A DNA stretch of 64,000 nt from assembly GCF_030409225.1 (NCBI RefSeq), contig NZ_JAUFPK010000008.1:1-64000 (forward strand), in the 5' to 3' direction. The notes below the pieces were generated by a model. It did no database searches, was not told where the DNA came from, and saw only the letters and a list, made by a program, of their open reading frames with translations. This stretch comes from Aquisalimonas lutea. GTDB lineage: Bacteria > Pseudomonadota > Gammaproteobacteria > Nitrococcales > Aquisalimonadaceae. How positions within the stretch are numbered: the first letter of the stretch is position 1; each line of letters opens with the position of its first letter. Shown here in pieces: positions 7,461 through 14,612 of this stretch. Both the position numbers and the translations under genes were made by a program.

Positions 7461-8147
7461 ATGGGGAGGAGGTTCCGGGGGCAATCCTTGCGCGACGAGA
7501 CGATCGGTGCGATCGCGGCGAGTTTGCCGGGAGCGGATCGCGTGTTCCGTGAATTCGGCCTGAACTTCTGCTGCGAAGGCAAGCTTTTGCTTGCCGAGGC
7601 TGCGGCGCGGCGGGCCTTGAGCGTGGAGGAGATCGAACACCGGCTGACGGTCTGCCGCACCGTTGAACGGTTCAGCAAGGGCACGGCTGAACAGGATACC
7701 GGGCCCCTGATCCAGCACATCGTACAGCGCTATCACCGTGCCCACCGCCTCGGGTTTCCGGAGCTGGCCCGGTTGTCCCGGCACGTGGAGGCCGTCCACG
7801 CAGCCCATGCCAGCGTCCCGTGTGGCCTCGCAGTGACGCTGGAGAACGCTTTTGAGGCCCTCGACGAGCACATGCACGACGAGGAGCAAACGCTTTTCCC
7901 TGCGATGCTTCGCCGACGCCATGGACCGTTCGTTCCCGATCTGATCGCAGTGCTAACCCATGAGCACCTCGGAGTCGGGTCCCTGCTGCAGCGTTTGCGC
8001 TTCATGACCAACGCGTTCACGCCGCCACCGGACGCATGCCGATCCTGGCGACTGCTTTACTCCGGGCTTGCGGCCCTGGTTGATGACCTGCAGGACCATG
8101 TCCACTTGGAGAACAATGTCCTGTTCCCGCGGTTTGTCGCGGTGTGA
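7461..8147 (+). CDS. ric: Iron-sulfur cluster repair di-iron protein RIC, copy 2
   Basis: A 228-residue second YtfE/ScdA homologue. The N-terminal domain has FGLNFCCEGKLLL; the hemerythrin-like domain has VQRYHRAHRLGFPEL, LDEHMHDEEQTLFP, LTHEHLGVGSLL and QDHVHLENNVLFP. The start is the ATG at 7461, preceded by AAAGGAG; the open frame extends to 7434 but that part overlaps the operator region. It differs clearly from copy 1 in the linker between domains, so it is an old duplication or separately acquired. Likely cytoplasmic Fe-S repair under NsrR. Confidence 0.93.
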   Translation: MGRRFRGQSLRDETIGAIAASLPGADRVFREFGLNFCCEGKLLLAEAAARRALSVEEIEHRLTVCRTVERFSKGTAEQDTGPLIQHIVQRYHRAHRLGFPELARLSRHVEAVHAAHASVPCGLAVTLENAFEALDEHMHDEEQTLFPAMLRRRHGPFVPDLIAVLTHEHLGVGSLLQRLRFMTNAFTPPPDACRSWRLLYSGLAALVDDLQDHVHLENNVLFPRFVAV

Positions 8148-8270
8148 CTGAGTGCCGAATCCGTTCGGCAGGACGACTCCAGGATTCAAGATATTGGTTG
8201 TGCTCGGGGGCGGGTTTCCGCAGACAGGTATACCGCGCCACCAATGCCTGCGGACGTCGGCAATCAGCCG

Positions 8271-8299
8271 GCGCCGGGGTCCGTTACGGGCCCCGGCGC
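8271..8299. terminator. Hairpin between convergent ric2 and nirK
   Basis: Nine-base perfect stem GCGCCGGGG / CCCCGGCGC with an inner CCG/CGG pairing, placed between two converging genes. There is no clear T-tract on either side, so it may act as a weak bidirectional terminator or an mRNA 3' end stabiliser. Confidence 0.55.
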
Positions 8300-8308
8300 A
8301 GGGGATTG

Positions 8309-9394
8309 TCAGTTTGCCTTGAGAAGATCCGGGCGCTCGTCACCCTCGACGACCAGGTCTGCCGCTACGCCCTTGTGGACGGCACGGGAGAGGGCATGGT
8401 CGAGAACACGGATCGACTGCGGAACGGGCAACTCCATATCCCCCACCAGGCAGGAGCCCGGAGAGATCGGCACCGTGGAGACATAGCGCAGCGGCGCGTT
8501 CGCGAGCGCTCCCTGCGGCCAGTACCGGCTCCAGATGTTCCCGATCGGATGCAGAGCAGACGTCAGGTTCGGCCCCCCGACAACGATAAAGAAGCGCACG
8601 GTCTCACCGACGTTTGCCTTGAGCGGACCGAGCGCCATGTCCGTAAAGCTGGCAACAGCTCCGTTAAAGAGGACGTACGTCGGGTCTTCGCGGACCATGG
8701 AACGGTCGTGGAACTCGTAATCGCCAGGCACCCCGAAGGTGCTGTCGGTGTAGAGCTCGTGCTGCCCAAGGTAGAACTCCCGGTCCACCGGTGGTAAGCC
8801 TTCCTCCGGTTCGACGAGTATCATGCCGAACATGCCCCGGCTGATGTGCATGTCCGCATTGTCGACACCGCAGTGGTAGATCAGCCCCCCGGGGTAAGTG
8901 GCCTTGAATGTGAACGTCTTGGACTCTCCCGGAGCCACCTCGTTGTAATGCGCTCCCCCGCCTGAGCCATAGACGGCGTGCAGGTCCACGCTGTGGGAAT
9001 CCTCGCTGTCCTCGCTGTTGCGCAGCGTCAGGTTCACCGTGTCACCGACTCGGACGCGGATCATGGGACCGGGGATCTGCCCGTTGAAGGTCATGAACCG
9101 ATGGCGTACGCCCGGCATGACCTCGGCGATGCGCTCCTCGGCCACCAGCTCGATGTCATGCGTCATCGCCTCGGTGCGGTCGATGGGCGCAGGGATTTTG
9201 GTCGGGTCAGCGATGAGGCTTCCGTTCTCCGCCTGTGCCCCCTTCAGGGCGGCGCCTCCGCTGGAAGCGGCGTGCGCTGTACCGCTGCCGGTCAAGGTCG
9301 GGAGACTCCCCGCGCCAGCGGCCAAAGTCCCGGCACCGGCGATCTGCATGAACTCCCGACGGGACAGTGCGGATAGCTTGCTTGTGGGCTTCAC
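8309..9394 (-). CDS. nirK: Copper-containing nitrite reductase NirK (AniA type)
   Basis: A 361-residue periplasmic enzyme that reduces nitrite to NO. It begins with a Tat signal (SRREFMQIAGAGTLAAGAG). Copper ligands are visible: HSVDLHAVYG (type 2 His and the catalytic Asp), YHCGVDNADMHISRGM (type 1 Cys, His, Met) and SALHPIGNIW (third type 2 His). It belongs to the AniA-like class. The start is GTG at 9394, with AAGGAG at the right distance; the upstream ATG is out of frame. Electron donors are probably the pseudoazurin and azurin encoded nearby. Two NsrR-like palindromes lie in the divergent promoter region. Confidence 0.95.
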   Translation of the reverse strand: MKPTSKLSALSRREFMQIAGAGTLAAGAGSLPTLTGSGTAHAASSGGAALKGAQAENGSLIADPTKIPAPIDRTEAMTHDIELVAEERIAEVMPGVRHRFMTFNGQIPGPMIRVRVGDTVNLTLRNSEDSEDSHSVDLHAVYGSGGGAHYNEVAPGESKTFTFKATYPGGLIYHCGVDNADMHISRGMFGMILVEPEEGLPPVDREFYLGQHELYTDSTFGVPGDYEFHDRSMVREDPTYVLFNGAVASFTDMALGPLKANVGETVRFFIVVGGPNLTSALHPIGNIWSRYWPQGALANAPLRYVSTVPISPGSCLVGDMELPVPQSIRVLDHALSRAVHKGVAADLVVEGDERPDLLKAN

Positions 9395-9515
9395 GTTAGG
9401 ACTCCTTCATTTTCTCGGGCTGACAGAGAAAGGCTCGGACTGCGGGTATTCCCCGGGTGGGTAATCCCCGTCGATGCCTTCTTGGTTATGGGCCGGGCTT
9501 ACTCGGCTCAAAACG

Positions 9516-9532
9516 ATGTATATCGTATACAT
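9516..9532. promoter_or_regulatory. Candidate NsrR operator proximal to nirK
   Basis: ATGTAT-ATCGT-ATACAT, a perfect inverted repeat 121 bases upstream of the nirK GTG. It is one of two such sites in the 434-base gap between nirK and the divergent multicopper oxidase gene. I see no other gene in this gap. Confidence 0.78.
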
Positions 9533-9701
9533 CATTTATCGGGCGATGCAACACAACCTGATGGCAATGCCTTGCAATGCGGCTGTGGCCGCGGGTTTGG
9601 GGTCAGGTGCAGCCGAGCCTCCGGCAGCGTTCGCCCGGGACGGTGCACTGTCGCCCTGGGTTTCGCGACGTGGCTTGCGGGTTGGACAAGTGCATTAAAC
9701 G

Positions 9702-9718
9702 ATGTATTGTAAATACAT
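9702..9718. promoter_or_regulatory. Candidate NsrR operator proximal to multicopper oxidase gene
   Basis: ATGTAT-TGTAA-ATACAT, a perfect half-site match 110 bases upstream of the multicopper oxidase start. The two boxes in this gap are 186 bases apart, suggesting one operator for each divergent promoter. Confidence 0.75.
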
Positions 9719-9828
9719 GTTTGGCGAGCATGCCCTGAAGGAACGGGCAACCGGTTCCTGTCAGACACCGCCTCACCGGGTACGTCCTTGATTTAAACGG
9801 GTGAAGTAACCAACGGGAGCGAAACGGT

Positions 9829-10938
9829 ATGAGCACGGACTACGAGCCAGCGCGACGGAGATTCATGCAACTCGTCGGTGCGGGAACGGTCACGGCCATG
9901 GGTGCACGCCCGATCCTGGCGAACGCGGGCACCGGCGCGATCAGTGACGCGTCGTCTGCCGAGAGTAGCGCTGAACCTGGCAGTGGCACGATCCATCAGT
10001 TCGAGATGTCGATCGAGGAGCGCATGGTCGATGTTACGCCGGAGTTCGAAAGCAAGGTCTGGGCGTACAACGAGCAAGTCCCCGGCCCGCTCATTCACGT
10101 CCGGGAAGGCGACACGATCGAGGCGGTTCTCAAGAACCGCACCGAGGAGATGCACTCGATCCACTGGCATGGCATCCCGCAGACGGGCACATGGCGCAGC
10201 GACGGTGCTCCGGGGATTACCGAGCCCGGCGTCTCATCGGGCAGCAGCCACACGTACCGCTTCACGGCGAACAAGCCGGGCACGCTCTGGTATCACTGCC
10301 ACCAGGGCGTGCCCAACCATGTGGGTATCCGAGGCATGTGGGGCCCCCTCATCGTCGATCCGAAAGACCCCATTCCCCTGGAGAGAGAGGTCACAAAGGA
10401 TGCGATCCTCATGTTCTCCGGCTGGAATCCGGATGTAGCAAAGGACTACTTCGCCCTGTCTGATCCGACCGGCGGCATGCGGTATTTCTCGATCAATGGC
10501 CGGGCGTTTCCGCACAACCAGCCTTTGCGCGTCCGGGAGGGCGATGTTCTGCGACTGCGCCTGATGTCCGTCAGTGCGGACGTGGCCTTCCATCTCCACG
10601 GCCACGACATGCTCGTCACCCATCAGGACGGCCGGCCGCTGAATAGTCCGGAACTCGTTGACGTGGTCTATGTCGCGTTCGGCCAGCGCAAGGACGTGAT
10701 CGTCCGTATGAACAACCCTGGCCGGTGGCCCGCGCACGATCACCAGGAGCACCACCTCAGCAATGACGGGAAGACGCCCGGAGGTCTGTTCTTCGTCGTC
10801 GAGTACGAGGAGATCGAGCACGATCCTTGGTACTACTGGGCCCGCAAGGAATACGACCCGGATTTCTACTTCCAGGAGAGCCTCCAGCGCGGCTACGGCT
10901 TGATCGAGCAGCCGCAGTTCCGGGGGCGGTCCTTCTAG
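9829..10938 (+). CDS. Two-domain multicopper oxidase
   Basis: A 369-residue exported oxidase with a Tat-like start (RRRFMQLVGAGTVTAMGA). Trinuclear-site motifs are HSIHWHG, WYHCHQG, AFHLHGHDM and HDHQEHH. The Cys of the usual C-terminal HCH motif is Asp here (HDH), whereas domain 1 carries WYHCHQGVPNHVGIRGM, with Cys, His and Met placed much as in NirK. The type 1 copper therefore appears to be in domain 1, as in the type C two-domain oxidases thought to be related to the ancestors of NirK. Substrate unknown; copper or an electron-carrier protein are possibilities. It is divergent from nirK and upstream of pseudoazurin. Confidence 0.88.
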   Translation: MSTDYEPARRRFMQLVGAGTVTAMGARPILANAGTGAISDASSAESSAEPGSGTIHQFEMSIEERMVDVTPEFESKVWAYNEQVPGPLIHVREGDTIEAVLKNRTEEMHSIHWHGIPQTGTWRSDGAPGITEPGVSSGSSHTYRFTANKPGTLWYHCHQGVPNHVGIRGMWGPLIVDPKDPIPLEREVTKDAILMFSGWNPDVAKDYFALSDPTGGMRYFSINGRAFPHNQPLRVREGDVLRLRLMSVSADVAFHLHGHDMLVTHQDGRPLNSPELVDVVYVAFGQRKDVIVRMNNPGRWPAHDHQEHHLSNDGKTPGGLFFVVEYEEIEHDPWYYWARKEYDPDFYFQESLQRGYGLIEQPQFRGRSF

Positions 10939-11085
10939 ACGGTACGGTCGGCCACCCCACGGCGCGGGTGCTGGAGCGCGTGGGCGACGGCTCACTGTCG
11001 TTCGCCACTGAGCTTTCACTCCGACGCATGTGAACCGACCTGCCGGTAACTCGTAACCACGTCCTGATGATAAGGAGACCATGAT

Positions 11086-11565
11086 ATGAATCTTCCGTAT
11101 CGTTTACCCCTTCTTGCCGCTGTCACTGGCTTTGTGCTGGCTCAGCCGGCCCATGCCGAGCCGGCTGCCGAGGTCGAGATGCTCGATCGCGGGCCGGATG
11201 GCGAAGCCCGCGTATTCGAGCCCGATGTCGTCCACATCGACCCGGGCGAAACTGTCTACTTCAAGGCCACGGATCTTGGGCACGATGTCGAAGGCCTCGA
11301 CAGTCTCCGGCCGGACGATGCGGAGAGTTTCACCGGATACCGCAACGCTCCCCTGGAAGTCTCGTTCGACGCAGAGGGCGTGCATGTCTATCACTGCGAG
11401 TCCCACAAGGAGAAGGGTATGGTCGGTGTCGTCGTCGTGGGTGACCCGTCCGTGAACCTGGATGAGATTGCCTCGGAGATGGAAGACAGCGAGGCGCTCT
11501 CCGATCAGGGGCGTGCGCGGCTGGCCGAGATGCTCGATGAAGTCGAAGCCGCGGCGGCGCAGTAG
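11086..11565 (+). CDS. Pseudoazurin-like blue copper protein
   Basis: A 159-residue periplasmic cupredoxin with signal peptide LPLLAAVTGFVLAQPAHA cleaved near AHA-EP. The type 1 copper ligands are in DLGHDVEG (His) and YHCESHKEKGM (Cys, His, Met), in pseudoazurin order. The acidic helical C-terminus is longer than usual. It follows the multicopper oxidase gene by 147 bases and probably belongs to the same transcript. Likely role: periplasmic electron donor to NirK or partner of the oxidase. Confidence 0.92.
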   Translation: MNLPYRLPLLAAVTGFVLAQPAHAEPAAEVEMLDRGPDGEARVFEPDVVHIDPGETVYFKATDLGHDVEGLDSLRPDDAESFTGYRNAPLEVSFDAEGVHVYHCESHKEKGMVGVVVVGDPSVNLDEIASEMEDSEALSDQGRARLAEMLDEVEAAAAQ

Positions 11566-11604
11566 CTGGACCATCCACAGGGAGGCCGGTTAACGCTCAT
11601 TAAA

Positions 11605-11621
11605 ATGTATATAATGTACAT
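11605..11621. promoter_or_regulatory. Candidate NsrR operator upstream of rubredoxin-osmC
   Basis: ATGTAT-ATAAT-GTACAT, a near-perfect inverted repeat with the standard five-base spacer. It is 144 bases upstream of the rubredoxin start and just after the pseudoazurin stop, so it fits a promoter for the rubredoxin-osmC pair. Confidence 0.7.
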
Positions 11622-11764
11622 GGTATGGATGTTTAGGATGCCCATAGCCCTGTGGTGATGAAGCGATGCTGCCGGGGTGCGTTCATTGCTGTGTGTCCCC
11701 GTTAATGGGGTTACGGAGGTGGACGTTCACCCGGCAGCTGTTCCGGATCGGCGAGGTGATCACG

Positions 11765-11986
11765 ATGGCAGAAGGAGCTTTCGAGGGTGAAGAGCCGGAA
11801 TGCGCTGGTGCCGAGGCGCCGTCCGCGTTGTTCATGTGCACCGTTTGCGGCTGGACCTACGACGAAGAGGATGGTCTGCCGGAAGGCGGTATTCGCCCCG
11901 GAACGGCATGGAACGACATTCCGGAAGATTTCGTCTGCCCGGAGTGCGGCGTCGGCAAGGATGCTTTTGACAAGATCCGAACTTAG
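11765..11986 (+). CDS. Rubredoxin
   Basis: A 73-residue rubredoxin with an acidic N-terminal extension of about 20 residues. The iron ligands are MCTVCGWTYDEEDG and VCPECGVGKDAF, the standard pair of CxxCG motifs. The start is the ATG at 11765 preceded by GAGGTG; the frame is open further upstream, but that part overlaps promoter sequence. Rubredoxins pass single electrons, for example to flavodiiron NO reductases or rubrerythrins; no such partner is in the window. It is followed by osmC. Confidence 0.93.
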   Translation: MAEGAFEGEEPECAGAEAPSALFMCTVCGWTYDEEDGLPEGGIRPGTAWNDIPEDFVCPECGVGKDAFDKIRT

Positions 11987-12028
11987 GCGTGTTGCACGCC
12001 ATTCCACAGCAACGAAAGGAGACAACCC

Positions 12029-12457
12029 ATGAAACGCAATGCTGCAGCAGTCTGGAAAGGGGGCTTGAAGAACGGTGGGGGCGAGGTCTCCACGGAGAGC
12101 GGGGTTCTCTCCGCGGCGCAGTACGCGTTCGGCACGCGATTCGAGAACGGCACGGGGACCAACCCGGAAGAGCTGCTTGCCGCGGCTCACGCGGGGTGCT
12201 ACTCGATGGCTCTGTCCCTGGTTCTCGGTGAGTCGGATATCACGCCGGAGCGCATCGACACCACGGCATCGGTGAATATCGAGCCCAGCGACGACGGCTT
12301 CACCATCACGACCGTGCACCTGGATGTTTACGGGGACGTCCCCGGCATCAATGCCGATGACTTCCAGAAGGCGGCCGAGCAGGCGAAAGCGGGATGCCCC
12401 GTTTCCAAGCTGTTCAATGCCGAGATCACGATGACAGCCCATCTGAAGCGCAGTTGA
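12029..12457 (+). CDS. OsmC/Ohr-family peroxiredoxin
   Basis: A 142-residue OsmC protein. It contains GTNPEELLAAAHAGCYSMAL with the first catalytic Cys and KAGCPVSKLFNAEITM with the second, plus an N-terminal WKGGLKNGGGEVSTESGVL strand region typical of the OsmC subfamily. Such enzymes reduce organic hydroperoxides using a dihydrolipoamide-type reductant. It lies 43 bases after rubredoxin, preceded by AAAGGAG, and probably shares its NsrR-type promoter. A second OsmC-family protein, more distant, is at 20180-20734. Confidence 0.93.
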   Translation: MKRNAAAVWKGGLKNGGGEVSTESGVLSAAQYAFGTRFENGTGTNPEELLAAAHAGCYSMALSLVLGESDITPERIDTTASVNIEPSDDGFTITTVHLDVYGDVPGINADDFQKAAEQAKAGCPVSKLFNAEITMTAHLKRS

Positions 12458-12519
12458 GTCGGATGCAGGCCCGCCACGGTTGGGTGCTGACGCATACAAC
12501 CGTGGGGCGGCATTCTGCC

Positions 12520-12765
12520 GTCTACGCCTTCGAATTCGCCTACACGCCCAAGCATGGGAGTTGGCTGAATGTGGCCGAGATCGAGCTCAACGTCATGAAC
12601 CGACAGTGCCTCAACCAACGCATCGACTCTCTCAAGACCGTCCGCGATGAAGTTGCCGCCCGGCAGGCGGCACGGGATTGGCTTCAGACAAAGGTGCACC
12701 GGCAGTTCACAAACGAGGAAACCCGCATCAATCCGCCGGCGCTTTATACGACATTAGAAGCGTGA
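12520..12765 (+). pseudogene. IS630-family transposase C-terminal remnant
   Basis: The plus frame encodes FEFAYTPKHGSWLNVAEIEL followed by NRQCLNQRI and ends near PPALYTTLEA. This is the C-terminal end of an IS630/DDE transposase (TPxHGSWLNxxE carries the last catalytic acidic residue). The N-terminal two-thirds and the inverted repeats are missing, and it abuts the osmC stop, so it is a dead fragment. Confidence 0.8.
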
Positions 12766-12854
12766 CAGGGCACTAGCTGCCGTGGCGTGGAACTCGCAGC
12801 GGGCTTCGAGCTCGGAGCGGATAAAGCGGAGGATGGCACAACGCAAAACATTCG

Positions 12855-12871
12855 ATGTATTATGTGAGCAT
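12855..12871. promoter_or_regulatory. Degenerate NsrR-like site upstream of azurin
   Basis: ATGTAT-TATGT-GAGCAT: a good left half-site and a poor right one, 120 bases upstream of the azurin start. It is listed because of its position; the match is weak. Confidence 0.35.
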
Positions 12872-12990
12872 ATTTAAACAGCCCTTTGGCTGCTTCTGGT
12901 GTAAGCCTCGTTCGCTAGCTGAGTCATCGTGTTGGAAGCGTGCGAACAAGCCTTTTGCAATCCACCCATGGCAACCGAAAGGAGACAGCC

Positions 12991-13446
12991 ATGCGATTCT
13001 TTTCCCTGAGCCTCCTGGCACCCGCACTGCTTCTAATGATGCCCGTGTCGGCGTCAGCGGAGACCTGCGAGCTGTCGATTTCCGGCAACGATCAGATGCA
13101 GTTCGACAAATCCGAAATGGTGGTCGATGCCAACTGTGACCAGGTCACCGTTGAGCTTGAGCACACCGGCGAGCTCCCTGCCGACCAGATGGGCCACAAT
13201 TGGGTTCTCACCGAGACCGGTGATTTTCAGGATGTTGCCCAGGCGGGCATGAACGCCGGCATGGAGAACGACTACGTTCCCCAGGACGACGACCGCGTGA
13301 TTGCCTATACCGACGTGATCGGCGGTGGTGAGACCACGAGTGTGACCTTCGACGTCTCCCAGCTCGACAGCGGCGGTGACTATACCTTCTTCTGCTCCTT
13401 CCCTGGCCATTCTTCGGTCATGAGGGGCAAGCTGATCGTCGAGTAA
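12991..13446 (+). CDS. azu: Azurin
   Basis: A 151-residue periplasmic cupredoxin with signal peptide SLLAPALLLMMPVSASA followed by ETCELSISGNDQMQF, the conserved mature azurin start. Copper ligands: MGHNWVL (His) and FFCSFPGHSSVMRG (Cys, His, Met). The disulfide cysteines CEL and NCDQV are also present. The start is the ATG at 12991, preceded by AAAGGAG. Probable electron carrier for NirK. A stem-loop terminator follows at 13463. Confidence 0.95.
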   Translation: MRFFSLSLLAPALLLMMPVSASAETCELSISGNDQMQFDKSEMVVDANCDQVTVELEHTGELPADQMGHNWVLTETGDFQDVAQAGMNAGMENDYVPQDDDRVIAYTDVIGGGETTSVTFDVSQLDSGGDYTFFCSFPGHSSVMRGKLIVE

Positions 13447-13462
13447 GCTAGCTGAATGGCTA

Positions 13463-13490
13463 CCGGGCCGTCCGCGGCCCGGCCTTTGTC
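13463..13490 (+). terminator. Stem-loop terminator after azurin
   Basis: Perfect eight-base stem CCGGGCCG / CGGCCCGG with loop TCCG, followed by CCTTTGTC. It lies 17 bases after the azurin stop codon. Confidence 0.7.
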
Positions 13491-13574
13491 CCGGCGGCCG
13501 GAGGGATAGATAACGAACAGCCGCCAGAACGGACAGCACTCACAGACTAAAGCCCCCGGCCGGCGGATACCTTA

Positions 13575-14339
13575 CTAAGTCCTGTGCTCCTGGACTACCT
13601 GGGAGGAACTACGGGTCAGAAGGCGCAGTGCGCCCGGATTGTCCAGACCGATGGATTGCCCCTGGACGCTCATCCAGCCGTGGTCCATGAACCGGCGGAA
13701 GAGCCGGCTGACGGTCTCCGGCACGAGCCCGAGATAGTTGCCGAGTTCGTGCCGGGACATGGGCAGGCGAACCGGCGTGGCGGCAAGGCCGCGTTGGACG
13801 TGGCGGTCCGACAAGTGGACCAGGAACGCGGCGAGGCGCTGCTCGGCGTTGCGGCGCGCAAGCAGGTGCAGCATCTCCTGCTCGGCGGCGATTGCCTGGC
13901 TCATCCGGCGGACCAGGTGCCGGCGCAGCCCGTGCACGTGTTCGGACAGGCCCTCCAGCTCTGCGAACGGGATCTCGCACACACGGGTCGTTTCCAGGGC
14001 CGCGGCAGTGGACGGATGGGCATCGAAACCGATGGCATCGAGCCCCACCAGCTCGCCAGGGAGGTGGAACGCGGTGATCTGCTCTTCGCCGTCTTCGGTA
14101 ACGGTTACGCTCTTCAGCGCGCCGGCACGGACGGCGTAAACCGAGTGGAACGGCTTGCCCGGATGATAGACGATCTGCCCCCGCACCAGGGGGTGTCCCC
14201 GTTGCACGATACCGTCGAGGGTCTCGATGCCGGCGGCATCCAGTGCGACCGGCAGGCACAGATCGTTCAGGCTGCAGCTCGTGCAGCTCTCCCGGAGGTT
14301 ATGGATGCGCGGTTCGGCGCCGGGCTGGCGTTCGACCAT
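13575..14339 (-). CDS. fnr: FNR/ANR-type oxygen-sensing regulator
   Basis: A 254-residue Crp/Fnr regulator. Residues 20-31 include SCTSCSLNDLCLP (C-x2-C-x5-C), and a fourth Cys is at TTRVCEIPF, so all four [4Fe-4S] ligands of FNR are present. The cyclic-nucleotide-like fold follows, then the HTH MSRHELGNYLGLVPETVSRLFRRF, with the E-x2-SR recognition residues of FNR, which bind TTGAT-N4-ATCAA. The start is the ATG at 14339 behind GGAGGAGG; the open frame to 14480 is not supported. The perfect FNR box at 527-540 is a likely target. Confidence 0.92.
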   Translation of the reverse strand: MVERQPGAEPRIHNLRESCTSCSLNDLCLPVALDAAGIETLDGIVQRGHPLVRGQIVYHPGKPFHSVYAVRAGALKSVTVTEDGEEQITAFHLPGELVGLDAIGFDAHPSTAAALETTRVCEIPFAELEGLSEHVHGLRRHLVRRMSQAIAAEQEMLHLLARRNAEQRLAAFLVHLSDRHVQRGLAATPVRLPMSRHELGNYLGLVPETVSRLFRRFMDHGWMSVQGQSIGLDNPGALRLLTRSSSQVVQEHRT

Positions 14340-14612
14340 GGCGGGGCCTCCTCCGTCCTTTTTGTGTTCCGGTGTGTCACCGCAGGCTCCGGGACACCTG
14401 TTCCAACAGGCTGTGTTCTCCTTTGCGTCAGTGGGCCACTTTGTTTCCGATATGGTGGTACGAGTGCTATCGGTCAGCATAGCCGTTTGTTCCGCGAAAT
14501 GGCGATATGCGTGGCGAACTGGGGTGGTCGGCTTACAGGCGGGGCGTAGCAGGCCAGCGCCCGCCCATGGAGGGCGGACGCTGTCCAGGAAGCCCGTAAA
14601 CCGGTCGATGGA

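Noticed and set aside
12855-12871. Strong NsrR site for azurin
   Set aside because: The right half-site matches poorly; kept only as a low-confidence feature.
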